NCBI GenBank assembly: GCA_947454055.1
Contig: CANGIS010000033.1
Span: forward strand, 1-32,043
Length of the DNA: 32,043 nucleotides
Reading direction: 5' to 3'
Source: Hyphomicrobiales bacterium
Lineage (GTDB): Bacteria > Pseudomonadota > Alphaproteobacteria > Rhizobiales > Beijerinckiaceae
The position numbers were made by a program, and so were the translations under genes. The first letter of the stretch is position 1, and each line of letters begins with the position of its first letter. The notes under the pieces are model-generated. The model was given only the letters and a program-made list of their open reading frames with translations. It was not told the DNA's origin and ran no database searches. Shown in pieces: positions 8,082 to 15,328 of this stretch.

Positions 8082-9188
8082 CTATTGCCGGCCGTTATTG
8101 GCGGCCATGTTGACGTGGTGAAATTCTTCGCGATATGGACGCGCGGTTGCAGGCAATTCGCGCTTCAAGAAGTAATCCTCGTTGCGCAATTGCCGCAAAA
8201 ACGCGGGTATCATTTCCCGATAGGCATGCCACATCGACGGGTTGGGCTCGGGCAGATCGTGTTTGATCAAGGCGTGCAGGCGCGGCAACGCATGAAACGG
8301 CACCATCGGAAACATGTGGTGTTCGACGTGGTAATTCATGTTCCAATAGATGAACCGGCTGATCGGGTTCATATAGACCGTGCGCGAATTGAGCCGGTGG
8401 TCCGTTACATTGTCGGCCAAGCCGCCATGCTGCAAAATGCCGGTCAGCAGCATATGCCAGCAACCATACATCCGCGGCAGGCCGATCAACATCAAAGGCA
8501 GCCAGGAATGCAGGTAGATCGTCAAAGCGAGGGTCACTGCGTAAATTGCCAGATGGACCTGCGCCGCGCGGACCGCCTTGGGCTGTTCGCTTTCGGGTAT
8601 GTAGCTCTTTTCATCGGGGGTAATCATGCCAAGCGCATTTTTCAAAAGCCCCGCCAGAGAATACCAGACATCGAACAGGCCGATATAGTTCAACACCAAA
8701 CGGATGAGCGCCGGAGGCCGCATGACGGCAATCTCGGCGTCACGACCAACGATGATCGTATCGGTGTGATGGCGCGCGTGGCTCCAGCGCCACGTCACCG
8801 GATTGCGCATCAACATGAAGCTCGCAATCTCGTACACGACATTGTTCATCCACGGCGTTTTGAACGCGGTGCCGTGGCTGCATTCATGCCAGCGCGAGTC
8901 GCTGGCCGAGCCATAGAGAACGCCATAGACAAAGAAGAAGGGAACGCAGGCCCAACTGCCCCAAAAAAATATTCCGCCGGCAGCGGACAGGGCCATGGCG
9001 CCCAGCCAGAGGATGGTATCGCGAATGGCCGGACCATTGGAGCGTTGCATCAGCTCCTTCATGTCCTTGCGCGAGACATCGGAGTGATACCACTCGGCGG
9101 ATGCAAGGCCGATTTCGATGGCCCGCCGCGTGCTTTCGCCAACCAGGCTGTAATCGCGTTTAACGTTAGCTTCAGTCGCCACGGACAC
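8082..9188 (-). CDS. Membrane fatty-acid-desaturase-like di-iron oxygenase
   Basis: 368 residues with all three histidine boxes of the membrane di-iron desaturase/hydroxylase superfamily: HECSH (101-105), HARHH (137-141) and YHVEHH (286-291). An extra histidine in ILQHGGLADN (H254) is also typical. Hydrophobic stretches lie around residues 57-95, 165-185 and 212-240. The start is the GTG at 9188, supported by GGGAGG about 5 nt upstream. Relatives desaturate or hydroxylate acyl chains or other hydrophobic substrates using O2 and an electron carrier; none is encoded nearby. Its place in the middle of a carbohydrate operon is unusual and suggests hydroxylation of a non-lipid substrate or of a glycoside's alkyl group, which is inference. 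Confidence 0.85.
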   Translation of the reverse strand: MSVATEANVKRDYSLVGESTRRAIEIGLASAEWYHSDVSRKDMKELMQRSNGPAIRDTILWLGAMALSAAGGIFFWGSWACVPFFFVYGVLYGSASDSRWHECSHGTAFKTPWMNNVVYEIASFMLMRNPVTWRWSHARHHTDTIIVGRDAEIAVMRPPALIRLVLNYIGLFDVWYSLAGLLKNALGMITPDEKSYIPESEQPKAVRAAQVHLAIYAVTLALTIYLHSWLPLMLIGLPRMYGCWHMLLTGILQHGGLADNVTDHRLNSRTVYMNPISRFIYWNMNYHVEHHMFPMVPFHALPRLHALIKHDLPEPNPSMWHAYREMIPAFLRQLRNEDYFLKRELPATARPYREEFHHVNMAANNGRQ

Positions 9189-9239
9189 GGTGACCTCCCA
9201 TTTGTTTCAAATAACCATCATGATGCCGTTTCGGTCCCG

Positions 9240-10421
9240 TCAAGACGGCTGCCGAAGAGCGGTAAAGTGTCCCGAAGGCTTCGGGAAATCGTCGGCGGGC
9301 TGGCGGGCGATGGCGCTTATCCGCGCTTCGGAGGCGGCGATCGCGCTTGCGCCATCCAGCACCCGGAAGACCGCGTCATAGGACCGATACTCGCCGTGTT
9401 CGAGCCAGATCATTTCGCCACGCTCGCGGGCCGCGAGATTTCCCGTGACGTGATGGGTCGATGGTTCAATTCCCATGGCGTAATGGCCCGCTTGAAAGTC
9501 CTGCCATTGATAGGTGCAGGGCAATTGGCTTTTGCGCGTTGTCACTTCGAAGCCGAGGCCCAACCGATCGTTCATCACGGCGATGGGCACTTCGTCTTTC
9601 GCATTGGCGACCATCTCGTGTTGCCAGACCTGTTCGATAAATTCGGATTGCGGCGCCGGCACCGTGCGGTAGCCGATCTTTTGGGCGCGATAGCGTTCGC
9701 CGTCATGGGCGGCCCACACCACGTCCCTGATCGGCGCGACATAACGCGCACCCTCATCAAGCAAGGGATAGCCGACATTGACATGATAGAAAAACATATG
9801 CGGCGTCCGCCGGAAACCGTGATTGACGACCCGGTCCGATATGCGGATTTCATGCCCGCCGACATCGGCTTCGATCCGCCGGATCAGATGCAGATCTTCT
9901 CCGAACATTGCCGATTGCTGGATGACGCCCTCGGCCCATAAGACGCACTGATCGCCCTTCCATGTCTCGCCATATCCGGTCAGTCGGGCCGGTATCATGC
10001 CGACACGGCCATGCAGCGTATGCCGAACGGTCTGGCGCCCGGGATAGCCATAATTGTCGCCGGGAACGTCTTGCGGCCCGAGAATATGGTCGAGCCCGCA
10101 GGTGACCATGAGCCCTGAAAACGAGCGCGCCCATGCGATGCCGTTTTCGCCTTCCTGATCGTGCAGGGAGGGATGGCGGAAACCCGTTGGCGAATGCCAG
10201 CCGATGGCCTTTCCGTTATATTCGCAATCGGCAATATCGAGTGCATGGTCAATCAGGGCCGTGAAGCGCAGGCCGGAGCCCGTCCTGAATTCGAGCATCC
10301 GGATGCCGCGTTCTACCCCATCCCCCAATTCCATCAGACGAACACCGGCAAACTGCGAGAGCAGGCCGGATCGCTCGGCAACTTGACGGCGTGTCAGGGT
10401 CTGGCCGTAAAGCTCCACCAT
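9240..10421 (-). CDS. DUF4432 aldose-epimerase-like protein
   Basis: 393 residues with the galactose-mutarotase-like beta-sandwich character of DUF4432 proteins. Recognisable segments are GIRMLEFRTGSGLRFTALIDHALDIADCEYNGKAIGWHSP, MVTCGLDHILGP, YGYPGRQ, LHGRVGMIPA and the metal or sugar-binding-like HMFFYHVNVGYPLLDEGARY. Members usually occur with sugar transport and catabolism genes and are thought to epimerise or bind sugars; few are characterised. The start ATG at 10421 has a CAGGAAAG element about 10 nt upstream. It is separated from the upstream isomerase gene by 78 bp that contain a strong GC hairpin, so it may be expressed at a lower level than the first two genes. Confidence 0.75.
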   Translation of the reverse strand: MVELYGQTLTRRQVAERSGLLSQFAGVRLMELGDGVERGIRMLEFRTGSGLRFTALIDHALDIADCEYNGKAIGWHSPTGFRHPSLHDQEGENGIAWARSFSGLMVTCGLDHILGPQDVPGDNYGYPGRQTVRHTLHGRVGMIPARLTGYGETWKGDQCVLWAEGVIQQSAMFGEDLHLIRRIEADVGGHEIRISDRVVNHGFRRTPHMFFYHVNVGYPLLDEGARYVAPIRDVVWAAHDGERYRAQKIGYRTVPAPQSEFIEQVWQHEMVANAKDEVPIAVMNDRLGLGFEVTTRKSQLPCTYQWQDFQAGHYAMGIEPSTHHVTGNLAARERGEMIWLEHGEYRSYDAVFRVLDGASAIAASEARISAIARQPADDFPKPSGHFTALRQPS

Positions 10422-10467
10422 GGAATTGCTGCTTTCCTGAATATGGATCGTCGGAGGGGCTAGGAGT

Positions 10468-10493
10468 GCGGCGCCGCATGAAAGCGGCGCCGC
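10468..10493 (-). terminator. GC-rich hairpin between isomerase and DUF4432 genes
   Basis: GCGGCGCCGC at 10468-10477 and again at 10484-10493 form a 10-bp stem with a 6-nt loop; each arm is also a palindrome by itself. No T-run follows on the minus strand, so it is not a complete intrinsic terminator. It could stabilise the upstream mRNA end or attenuate read-through into the DUF4432 gene. Confidence 0.45.
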
Positions 10494-10499
10494 GCTGTC

Positions 10500-11414
10500 T
10501 CAAAGGCCGTTCGAGCGGAATTTGCCGTCGAGAAATTTCTTGGCCCGAGGCACATCATCTTCCGACAAATGCTCGATGATGACCGGAATGTTGGGGTGCT
10601 TTTCCGAAAGCCGCTGCAGATATAAATCGTAATTCAGCGACCCTAAGCCAGGCGCCGGCAATTCGATTTCGCCAACGCCGCGGAAGGTGTGGCTTTCCAA
10701 AGCATCGGCATCACCAATATCGGCGTGCTTTTCAGCTTTATCATCGCCCGAACGCTTCACGTCTTTGGCGTGGGCGATTTTGATTTTGTCCGTCAGCGTG
10801 TCGAAGACCTGATTCAGAATCTGGTCCATCCGGTCAATGTTGTGAGATTCGAAATAATTGGTCGGATCCATCAACAGGCCAAGGCCGGGATGGTCCACTT
10901 GCGCGAACATCTTGACGGTTTCCTCGACCGAGCCGACGACATTGTTCACATAGGTTTCGAGCAGAAACACGGAGCCGTGATCATAGGCGGTCTGGGCCAG
11001 ATCGGCGATCACCTTCCGGCATTCTTCGAACCCTTCTTCCGTCTTGTTTTTGGGATGATGAACCCAATCGGACTCGGTATTGTAGGTTCCGGTCTCGGAA
11101 ATCACATAAGGGGTGCCGAACAGGCGCGCGTTGCGGATAATCTCTTTCAGATAGCCAACGCGGCGATCGCGTTCGCCTTTATCGGGATGGATAATATTGG
11201 TGTAGGCCGAAATGCAGCTGATCGGTAGATTGTGATCGCGGAACGTGTCACGAACCGTCTTGGCCTTGTCTTTGGTGATCTGGCCGGCGGAGAGATCGAT
11301 GTCTTTGAAATGAAGATCGAGCTGAACGGTATTGAAATCCAGCGCACGAATTTTTTGGGCCGTTTCCTTGAGGCTATACGGGAAATATCCCGTGAAAATG
11401 CCGGACTGCATCAT
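10500..11414 (-). CDS. Sugar phosphate isomerase/epimerase (TIM-barrel, AP-endonuclease-2 family)
   Basis: 304 residues of the xylose-isomerase-like TIM-barrel family. Visible strands and metal-site candidates are FNTVQLDLHF, PISCISAYTNIIHPD, TPYVISETGTYN, FLLETYVNNVVGS (Glu), GLLMDPTNYFES (Asp), KIKIAHAKDVKR (His) and PVIIEHLSEDD (Glu). The spacing matches the usual Glu-Asp-His-Glu metal set. The frame remains open upstream, but the real start is the ATG at 11414, with AAGGGAGGA about 9 nt before it. It follows the Gfo/Idh gene by 26 bp. In many operons these two families work together on oxidised (3-keto) sugars or inositols, so isomerisation, dehydration or epimerisation of a keto intermediate is likely. 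Confidence 0.87.
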   Translation of the reverse strand: MMQSGIFTGYFPYSLKETAQKIRALDFNTVQLDLHFKDIDLSAGQITKDKAKTVRDTFRDHNLPISCISAYTNIIHPDKGERDRRVGYLKEIIRNARLFGTPYVISETGTYNTESDWVHHPKNKTEEGFEECRKVIADLAQTAYDHGSVFLLETYVNNVVGSVEETVKMFAQVDHPGLGLLMDPTNYFESHNIDRMDQILNQVFDTLTDKIKIAHAKDVKRSGDDKAEKHADIGDADALESHTFRGVGEIELPAPGLGSLNYDLYLQRLSEKHPNIPVIIEHLSEDDVPRAKKFLDGKFRSNGL

Positions 11415-11440
11415 GATAAAAATCCTCCCTTTATATTTTT

Positions 11441-12535
11441 TTACGAGATCGAGATTTCGGATAATTTGACGGTGCGCCCCTGTTTGATCGAACGATATCC
11501 TGCTTCGATCAACGCCATTGTCTTCACATTGTCGGCAACCGACAGGGCAGGGGCCTCGCCGGTCTTTACCGCGTATTGCAGCTGCTCCATCACGCCGATA
11601 AAGGCGTGCGGAAACCACATCGTTTCCCAGCTTGGTGTTACCCATTCGCCGCCGGTTGTCTTTGTCGAGGCATAACTCAGCGTTGAGGCAGCGCCGGTAG
11701 GCCAGCCAATGGCCCCTTTTGCGACGCCTGAAACCCCTTCGACCCGCCAATGAATGTGCTGGTCGTCCTTGTAGCCAGCTTCGCGGGGGCCGGACCAAAC
11801 ATCCTCGACCGATACCGCCATGGCGCCCGATGGAAATTTCATCGTCGAGACCGTAATGCCGTCGGAATGGTCAAAGCGCGTGCGCGGATCTTTGCGCGTC
11901 AGCGTTGTGATTTCGTCGGGATCCCCGAACAAGAAACGCAAGACATCAAGATGGTGCACGCTCATATTGGCAAGGGTCAGCCGGTCATAGCCTTCCAGAA
12001 AGCCCTGCCAATGCGGAATGGCGTGCATGTCGATCTGGGCAAAGACAATCTCACCCAGCGCGCCGCTTTCCAGAATCTGTTTCAACACGCGCATCGATTG
12101 GTCGTAGCGCATGTTCTGGTTGACGGAGAGCACCTTGCCCGCCTTGGCCGCCTCGTCCCGCAGCTTGATGGCTTCATCCAGCGATAGAGCCAAGGGTTTT
12201 TGAGCCAGAATGGCCTTGATGTGCGGCTGCTTCAGAGCATGCCGGATCAAAGCGGGCTGCTGGTCCGGTGGATAAGCCATATCAATAATGTCGATGGCCG
12301 GATCTTCGATCAAGGCTTCGGGTGACGCATGGACCTTGGCAATGCCCCAGCGGGTGGCCACCTGCTCGGCCTTCGCTCTTGTGCGGGAAGCGATGGCTGC
12401 GACGGGAAATCCGGCCTCTTTGTAGGCAGCAAGATGACACTCGGCCATAATCATACCGGCGCCGATGCACCCGATCTTAAAGTCCCGGCAGCGGATATCG
12501 ATGTCGGGCTTGAACCCCTTCGCGTTAGGCATCAT
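11441..12535 (-). CDS. Gfo/Idh/MocA-family oxidoreductase
   Basis: About 364 residues. It has an N-terminal Rossmann dinucleotide site IGCIGAGMIM, then IASRTRAKAEQVA, AIDIIDMAYPP and the AQKPLALS segment, where the conserved lysine of the family's EKP motif is kept but glutamate is replaced by glutamine. The C-terminal domain contains NMSVHHLDVLRFLFGDP, with the expected paired histidines. It should oxidise a sugar, sugar derivative or inositol with NAD(P). I chose the ATG at 12535. A GTG at 12559 is possible, but the strong GGGAGG lies only just upstream of two ATG codons (12535 and 12532), so the start could be either. It is the first gene of the leftward seven-gene run and faces the LacI regulator. 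Confidence 0.88.
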   Translation of the reverse strand: MMPNAKGFKPDIDIRCRDFKIGCIGAGMIMAECHLAAYKEAGFPVAAIASRTRAKAEQVATRWGIAKVHASPEALIEDPAIDIIDMAYPPDQQPALIRHALKQPHIKAILAQKPLALSLDEAIKLRDEAAKAGKVLSVNQNMRYDQSMRVLKQILESGALGEIVFAQIDMHAIPHWQGFLEGYDRLTLANMSVHHLDVLRFLFGDPDEITTLTRKDPRTRFDHSDGITVSTMKFPSGAMAVSVEDVWSGPREAGYKDDQHIHWRVEGVSGVAKGAIGWPTGAASTLSYASTKTTGGEWVTPSWETMWFPHAFIGVMEQLQYAVKTGEAPALSVADNVKTMALIEAGYRSIKQGRTVKLSEISIS

Positions 12536-12845
12536 CCCTCCCTTTTCGGCTTTTTTCACGCCGATTTTTGATGGATTAAGTTCCCACTTGATTTAATCCC
12601 TGTCAATTATGATTTGTTCAAATTTCCAAAAATAAATAAAAGTTGATCCGTAAAAATAAAAATTTGAGTATTTTTTACCAAATTTTCGAAAAAAATAATC
12701 CAAAATAATAAATTTTACCTGATTTTGGCCAAAGCGGACGATCTACGTAATGTTGAGCCGATGAGCTGAAACCAATCATTTAACATCATTTTAATTGACA
12801 GGACGGCCGCTTCATGGAATTTCTTGGCGCAAAGGGAGGCTAAGA
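12536..12845. promoter_or_regulatory. AT-rich divergent regulatory region between Gfo/Idh operon and lacI-type gene
   Basis: About 310 bp without a gene; 12600-12720 is extremely AT-rich with many A and T runs. On the minus strand CATAAT (complement of 12606-12611) is a possible -10 box for the Gfo/Idh operon. TTGATTTAAT at 12588-12597 lies where its first transcribed bases would be, and repeats the left part of the palindrome upstream of the binding-protein gene. GGATTAA at 12573-12579 and TTAATCC at 12593-12599 form an inverted repeat. CCTGTCAATTA at 12599-12609 is perfectly inverted at 12792-12802. TTTTCGAAAA at 12683-12692 is a palindrome with a central CG, as in many LacI operators. These are candidate operators only. 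Confidence 0.55.
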
Positions 12846-13889
12846 ATGAGCAAACATTCGGCCATACGCAGTCGAGCAACGATTCTCGATATTGCCGCGG
12901 CAGCCAATGTCTCGACGGCTACGGTCGACAGGGTTCTGAACGGTAGGGGTGGCGTGAAGGGCCGCACGCTGCATCGGGTCATGGAGGCGGCTGAGCGTCT
13001 CGGTTACATCGATGCGGTTGAAGCGCCGCCACATTATTCGGCTCCGCTGTCGCTCGACTTTATCTTGCCCGGCGGCACCAACACCTTCATCAACAATCTC
13101 GCCGAACGCATTGCCGAGATCGCGGCCAAGCGCGAGCACGAGGCGACCATTCGGGTTCACCGGATCGAGGGTTTTGTCGCCGAAGCCTTGGCCGATTGTC
13201 TGGCCTCGCTCAGAGGTAAAAGCGACGGAATCGCCATCATTGCCATTGATCATCCGCTTGTTCGGGAGGCCGTCCGCGAATTGTCGAACGATCAATTGCC
13301 GGTGCTCACACTGGTGTCGGATATCTCGAATGTGCCCAGAATTGGCTATATCGGCATTGATAACCGCGCAGCTGGCAGGCTGGCAGGTCATTTAATGAGC
13401 CGTTTCGTCGGGCAGGGCGCCGGAAAAATTGCATTGTTCGCAGGATCACTCTCCTACCGAGGGCACGAGGAAAGGGAGATGGGGTTTCGCAATATTCTCG
13501 CCGAGGAGTTTTCCAATCTGACGATTGTGCAGATGCTGGAGGTGCGCGACGACACCGAACGCTCCTATCGGGAAGCGTGCCGGCTGTTCGCGGAGGTTCC
13601 CGATATTCGTGGAATTTATAACATTGGAGGAGGCAATCGCGGCATTGCCCGCGCCCTCGAAGAGACCGGCCACGCCAAGGCTGTCGTTTTCATCGGACAT
13701 GAACTGACCGAGCACACGCGGCGCTTTCTGCTCTCCGGCATTATGGATGCGGTCATCGATCAAAATCCCCGTGTGGAAGCGCGCGAGGCAATCGATCAAT
13801 TGATTCGGGCTGCGCGTGGCGAATCCGTGTCTTCCACGCTGCCGATTAGGACTCACGCCATCTTCAGAGAGAATATTCCCGAACAATAG
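12846..13889 (+). CDS. LacI-family transcriptional regulator
   Basis: 347 residues. It has an N-terminal helix-turn-helix and hinge typical of LacI: TILDIAAAANVSTATVDRVLNGRGGV, then GRTLHRVMEAAERLGYI. It is followed by a periplasmic-binding-protein-like effector domain with LSLDFILPGGTNTFINNLAERI, IGIDNRAAGRLAGHLM, IALFAGSLSYRGHEERE and DIRGIYNIGGGNRGIARAL. The start is the ATG at 12846, with AAGGGAGG 7 nt upstream; the frame extends further upstream without a better start. It probably represses both the divergent catabolic operon and the downstream importer, with the imported sugar or an early intermediate as inducer. The effector domain resembles ribose-type binding proteins, matching the transporter next to it. 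Confidence 0.9.
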   Translation: MSKHSAIRSRATILDIAAAANVSTATVDRVLNGRGGVKGRTLHRVMEAAERLGYIDAVEAPPHYSAPLSLDFILPGGTNTFINNLAERIAEIAAKREHEATIRVHRIEGFVAEALADCLASLRGKSDGIAIIAIDHPLVREAVRELSNDQLPVLTLVSDISNVPRIGYIGIDNRAAGRLAGHLMSRFVGQGAGKIALFAGSLSYRGHEEREMGFRNILAEEFSNLTIVQMLEVRDDTERSYREACRLFAEVPDIRGIYNIGGGNRGIARALEETGHAKAVVFIGHELTEHTRRFLLSGIMDAVIDQNPRVEAREAIDQLIRAARGESVSSTLPIRTHAIFRENIPEQ

Positions 13890-13967
13890 GGGAGACTGAA
13901 GGATCGTGGGACGTCTGTTTAAGCAAGGGTCAGCTTCGCTTTGATGTGAATTTTGATGGAAAAAAAA

Positions 13968-13999
13968 TGTTATAATTAAAATGAGTTGATTTAAATCAA
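13968..13999 (+). promoter_or_regulatory. Extended -10 promoter plus palindromic operator upstream of binding-protein gene
   Basis: TGTTATAAT at 13968-13976 is an extended -10 element (TGn plus a perfect TATAAT). No good -35 is visible, which is usual for this promoter type. Starting 10 bp after it, TTGATTTAAATCAA at 13986-13999 is a perfect 14-bp palindrome placed at or just after the expected transcription start, a classical repressor position. The LacI-type gene immediately upstream is the obvious candidate to bind it. The binding-protein mRNA would have a leader of about 130 nt. Confidence 0.6.
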
Positions 14000-14115
14000 A
14001 GGTTGCCAAGGGCATGATTAACAGATTAGCTTATTCAAAATAAAGATTTTCGTGCTGTTTAGCCGCGCAGCATGAAGCAGATTATTGAAAGCGGTTCTGG
14101 ACGGGAGAGAAACTA

Positions 14116-15246
14116 ATGATAAAGTCAAAATTCTTGCTGCCGTTGACGGCGGGCGCTGCCCTCCTCTTCGCGACGGCAGCTTTTGCAGGCCCGAAGATCG
14201 TTTCGGGCCCAGGTGCAGATCCAGCTTGCTTCAAGCCATGGACGCCTGAGACCAAATATTTCCAGTGGGAAAAAAAGCCAGGTCCTTACCGGATCGCTAT
14301 CGTCAACGGCTTCGTTGGCAATACCTGGCGCATTCAGATGATCAAGACCGCGAAGGCATTTGCTGAGCAGGCTGGCATCAAGGGTGACATCAAGGAATTG
14401 AAGGTTATCTCGACCGGTACCGACGTTGCAGCTCAGCTCGGCGCCATGGAAGACTTTATCAACCAGGGTTATGACGCGATTGTTACGATCGCTGTTTCGC
14501 CTGAAGGTTTCGACCGGGTGATCAAGCTTGCCGACAAGAACAACGTCGTCGTCGTTCCTTTCGACAACGTTCTTGATACCGACAAGGTCATGATGGTCAA
14601 CGAAGATCAGAAGCAGCTCGGCGCCATGCCAGGCGAGTTCCTGATCAAGGAAATCGGCAAAAAAGAAGGCAAGATCCTCGAAGTGCGTGGCTTGCCAGGC
14701 AACTCGGTTGATCGTGATCGTCACATCGGCTTCCGCAATGTGATGGAAGCGGCTGGCAACAAGTTCCAGATCGTTGAAGTTGTCGGCAACTGGGATGACG
14801 GCACCGCGCAGAAGGTTACGGCCGATGCGATCGCTGTTCATGGCAAGTTCGACGGCATCTATGTTCAGGGCGGCACCACCGGTGTTGTTCGCGCTATGAT
14901 GGACGCCAAACACCCCTTCGTTCCAGTCGCAGGCGAGTCTGAAAACGGCTTCCGCAAGCTGGTTGCCGAGCATGCCAAGGACGGTCTGAAGGGTCTGTCC
15001 ATTGGTCAGTCGCCTGGCCTGGTTGCGATTTCCATGAAGGCCGCTATCTCGGCTCTGAAGGGCAATCCAATGCCACAGCTCATCTCGATCCCGATCCCAG
15101 GTGGCGATTACACCACCTTCAAGGACGGCGTGAACTATTGGTCGAACCTGACCGATAACTTCTTCACGACGAACGAGTTTGCTCCTTGCGGCGTGAATAT
15201 CTCAGCTACCGAGATCATGGCCAAGGACGAAAAGAACTCGAACTAA
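14116..15246 (+). CDS. Sugar ABC transporter, periplasmic substrate-binding protein (RbsB-like)
   Basis: 376 residues. It has a signal peptide (MIKSKFLLPLTAGAALLFA, predicted cleavage after TAAFA) followed by a mature Peripla_BP_4-type domain: YRIAIVNGFVGNTWRIQMI, QGYDAIVTIAVSPEGFDRV, VVVVPFDNVLDTDKVMMV, LEVRGLPGNSVDRDRHIGF and FDGIYVQGGTTGVV. The N-terminal ADPACFKPWTPE segment precedes the fold and contains a cysteine. It binds the imported sugar in the periplasm. GGGAG lies 7 nt before the ATG. Codon use differs from neighbours (for example frequent CCA for proline and GTT/GCT endings), resembling the ribosomal protein genes in this window, as expected for a highly expressed binding protein. 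A terminator follows directly, favouring excess binding protein over the membrane parts. Confidence 0.92.
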   Translation: MIKSKFLLPLTAGAALLFATAAFAGPKIVSGPGADPACFKPWTPETKYFQWEKKPGPYRIAIVNGFVGNTWRIQMIKTAKAFAEQAGIKGDIKELKVISTGTDVAAQLGAMEDFINQGYDAIVTIAVSPEGFDRVIKLADKNNVVVVPFDNVLDTDKVMMVNEDQKQLGAMPGEFLIKEIGKKEGKILEVRGLPGNSVDRDRHIGFRNVMEAAGNKFQIVEVVGNWDDGTAQKVTADAIAVHGKFDGIYVQGGTTGVVRAMMDAKHPFVPVAGESENGFRKLVAEHAKDGLKGLSIGQSPGLVAISMKAAISALKGNPMPQLISIPIPGGDYTTFKDGVNYWSNLTDNFFTTNEFAPCGVNISATEIMAKDEKNSN

Positions 15247-15261
15247 TCGAGCCAAACAAGG

Positions 15262-15299
15262 AACCCGGGCAAGTGCTTTCGAGCGGCCCGGGTTTTTTT
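15262..15299 (+). terminator. Intrinsic terminator after binding-protein gene
   Basis: AACCCGGGC (15262-15270) pairs with GCCCGGGTT (15286-15294) across a 15-nt loop, followed by a T-run to 15299. It lies between the binding protein and ATPase genes, so partial read-through would set a high ratio of binding protein to transporter. Confidence 0.85.
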
Positions 15300-15328
15300 G
15301 TCCGCAATTCAAAACAGGCAGATGTGTT

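Noticed and set aside
7272-9941. Very long plus-strand open frame (889 codons) opposite the PanB-like, desaturase and DUF4432 genes
   Set aside because: It runs antisense to three genes with clear domains and ribosome-binding sites. Its translation is rich in His, Arg and Asp without a recognisable domain, as expected from the complement of GC-biased codons.
11415-11798. N-terminal extension of the TIM-barrel isomerase gene
   Set aside because: The extra codons overlap the Gfo/Idh gene in another frame and have no family similarity. An ideal ribosome-binding site precedes the ATG at 11414.
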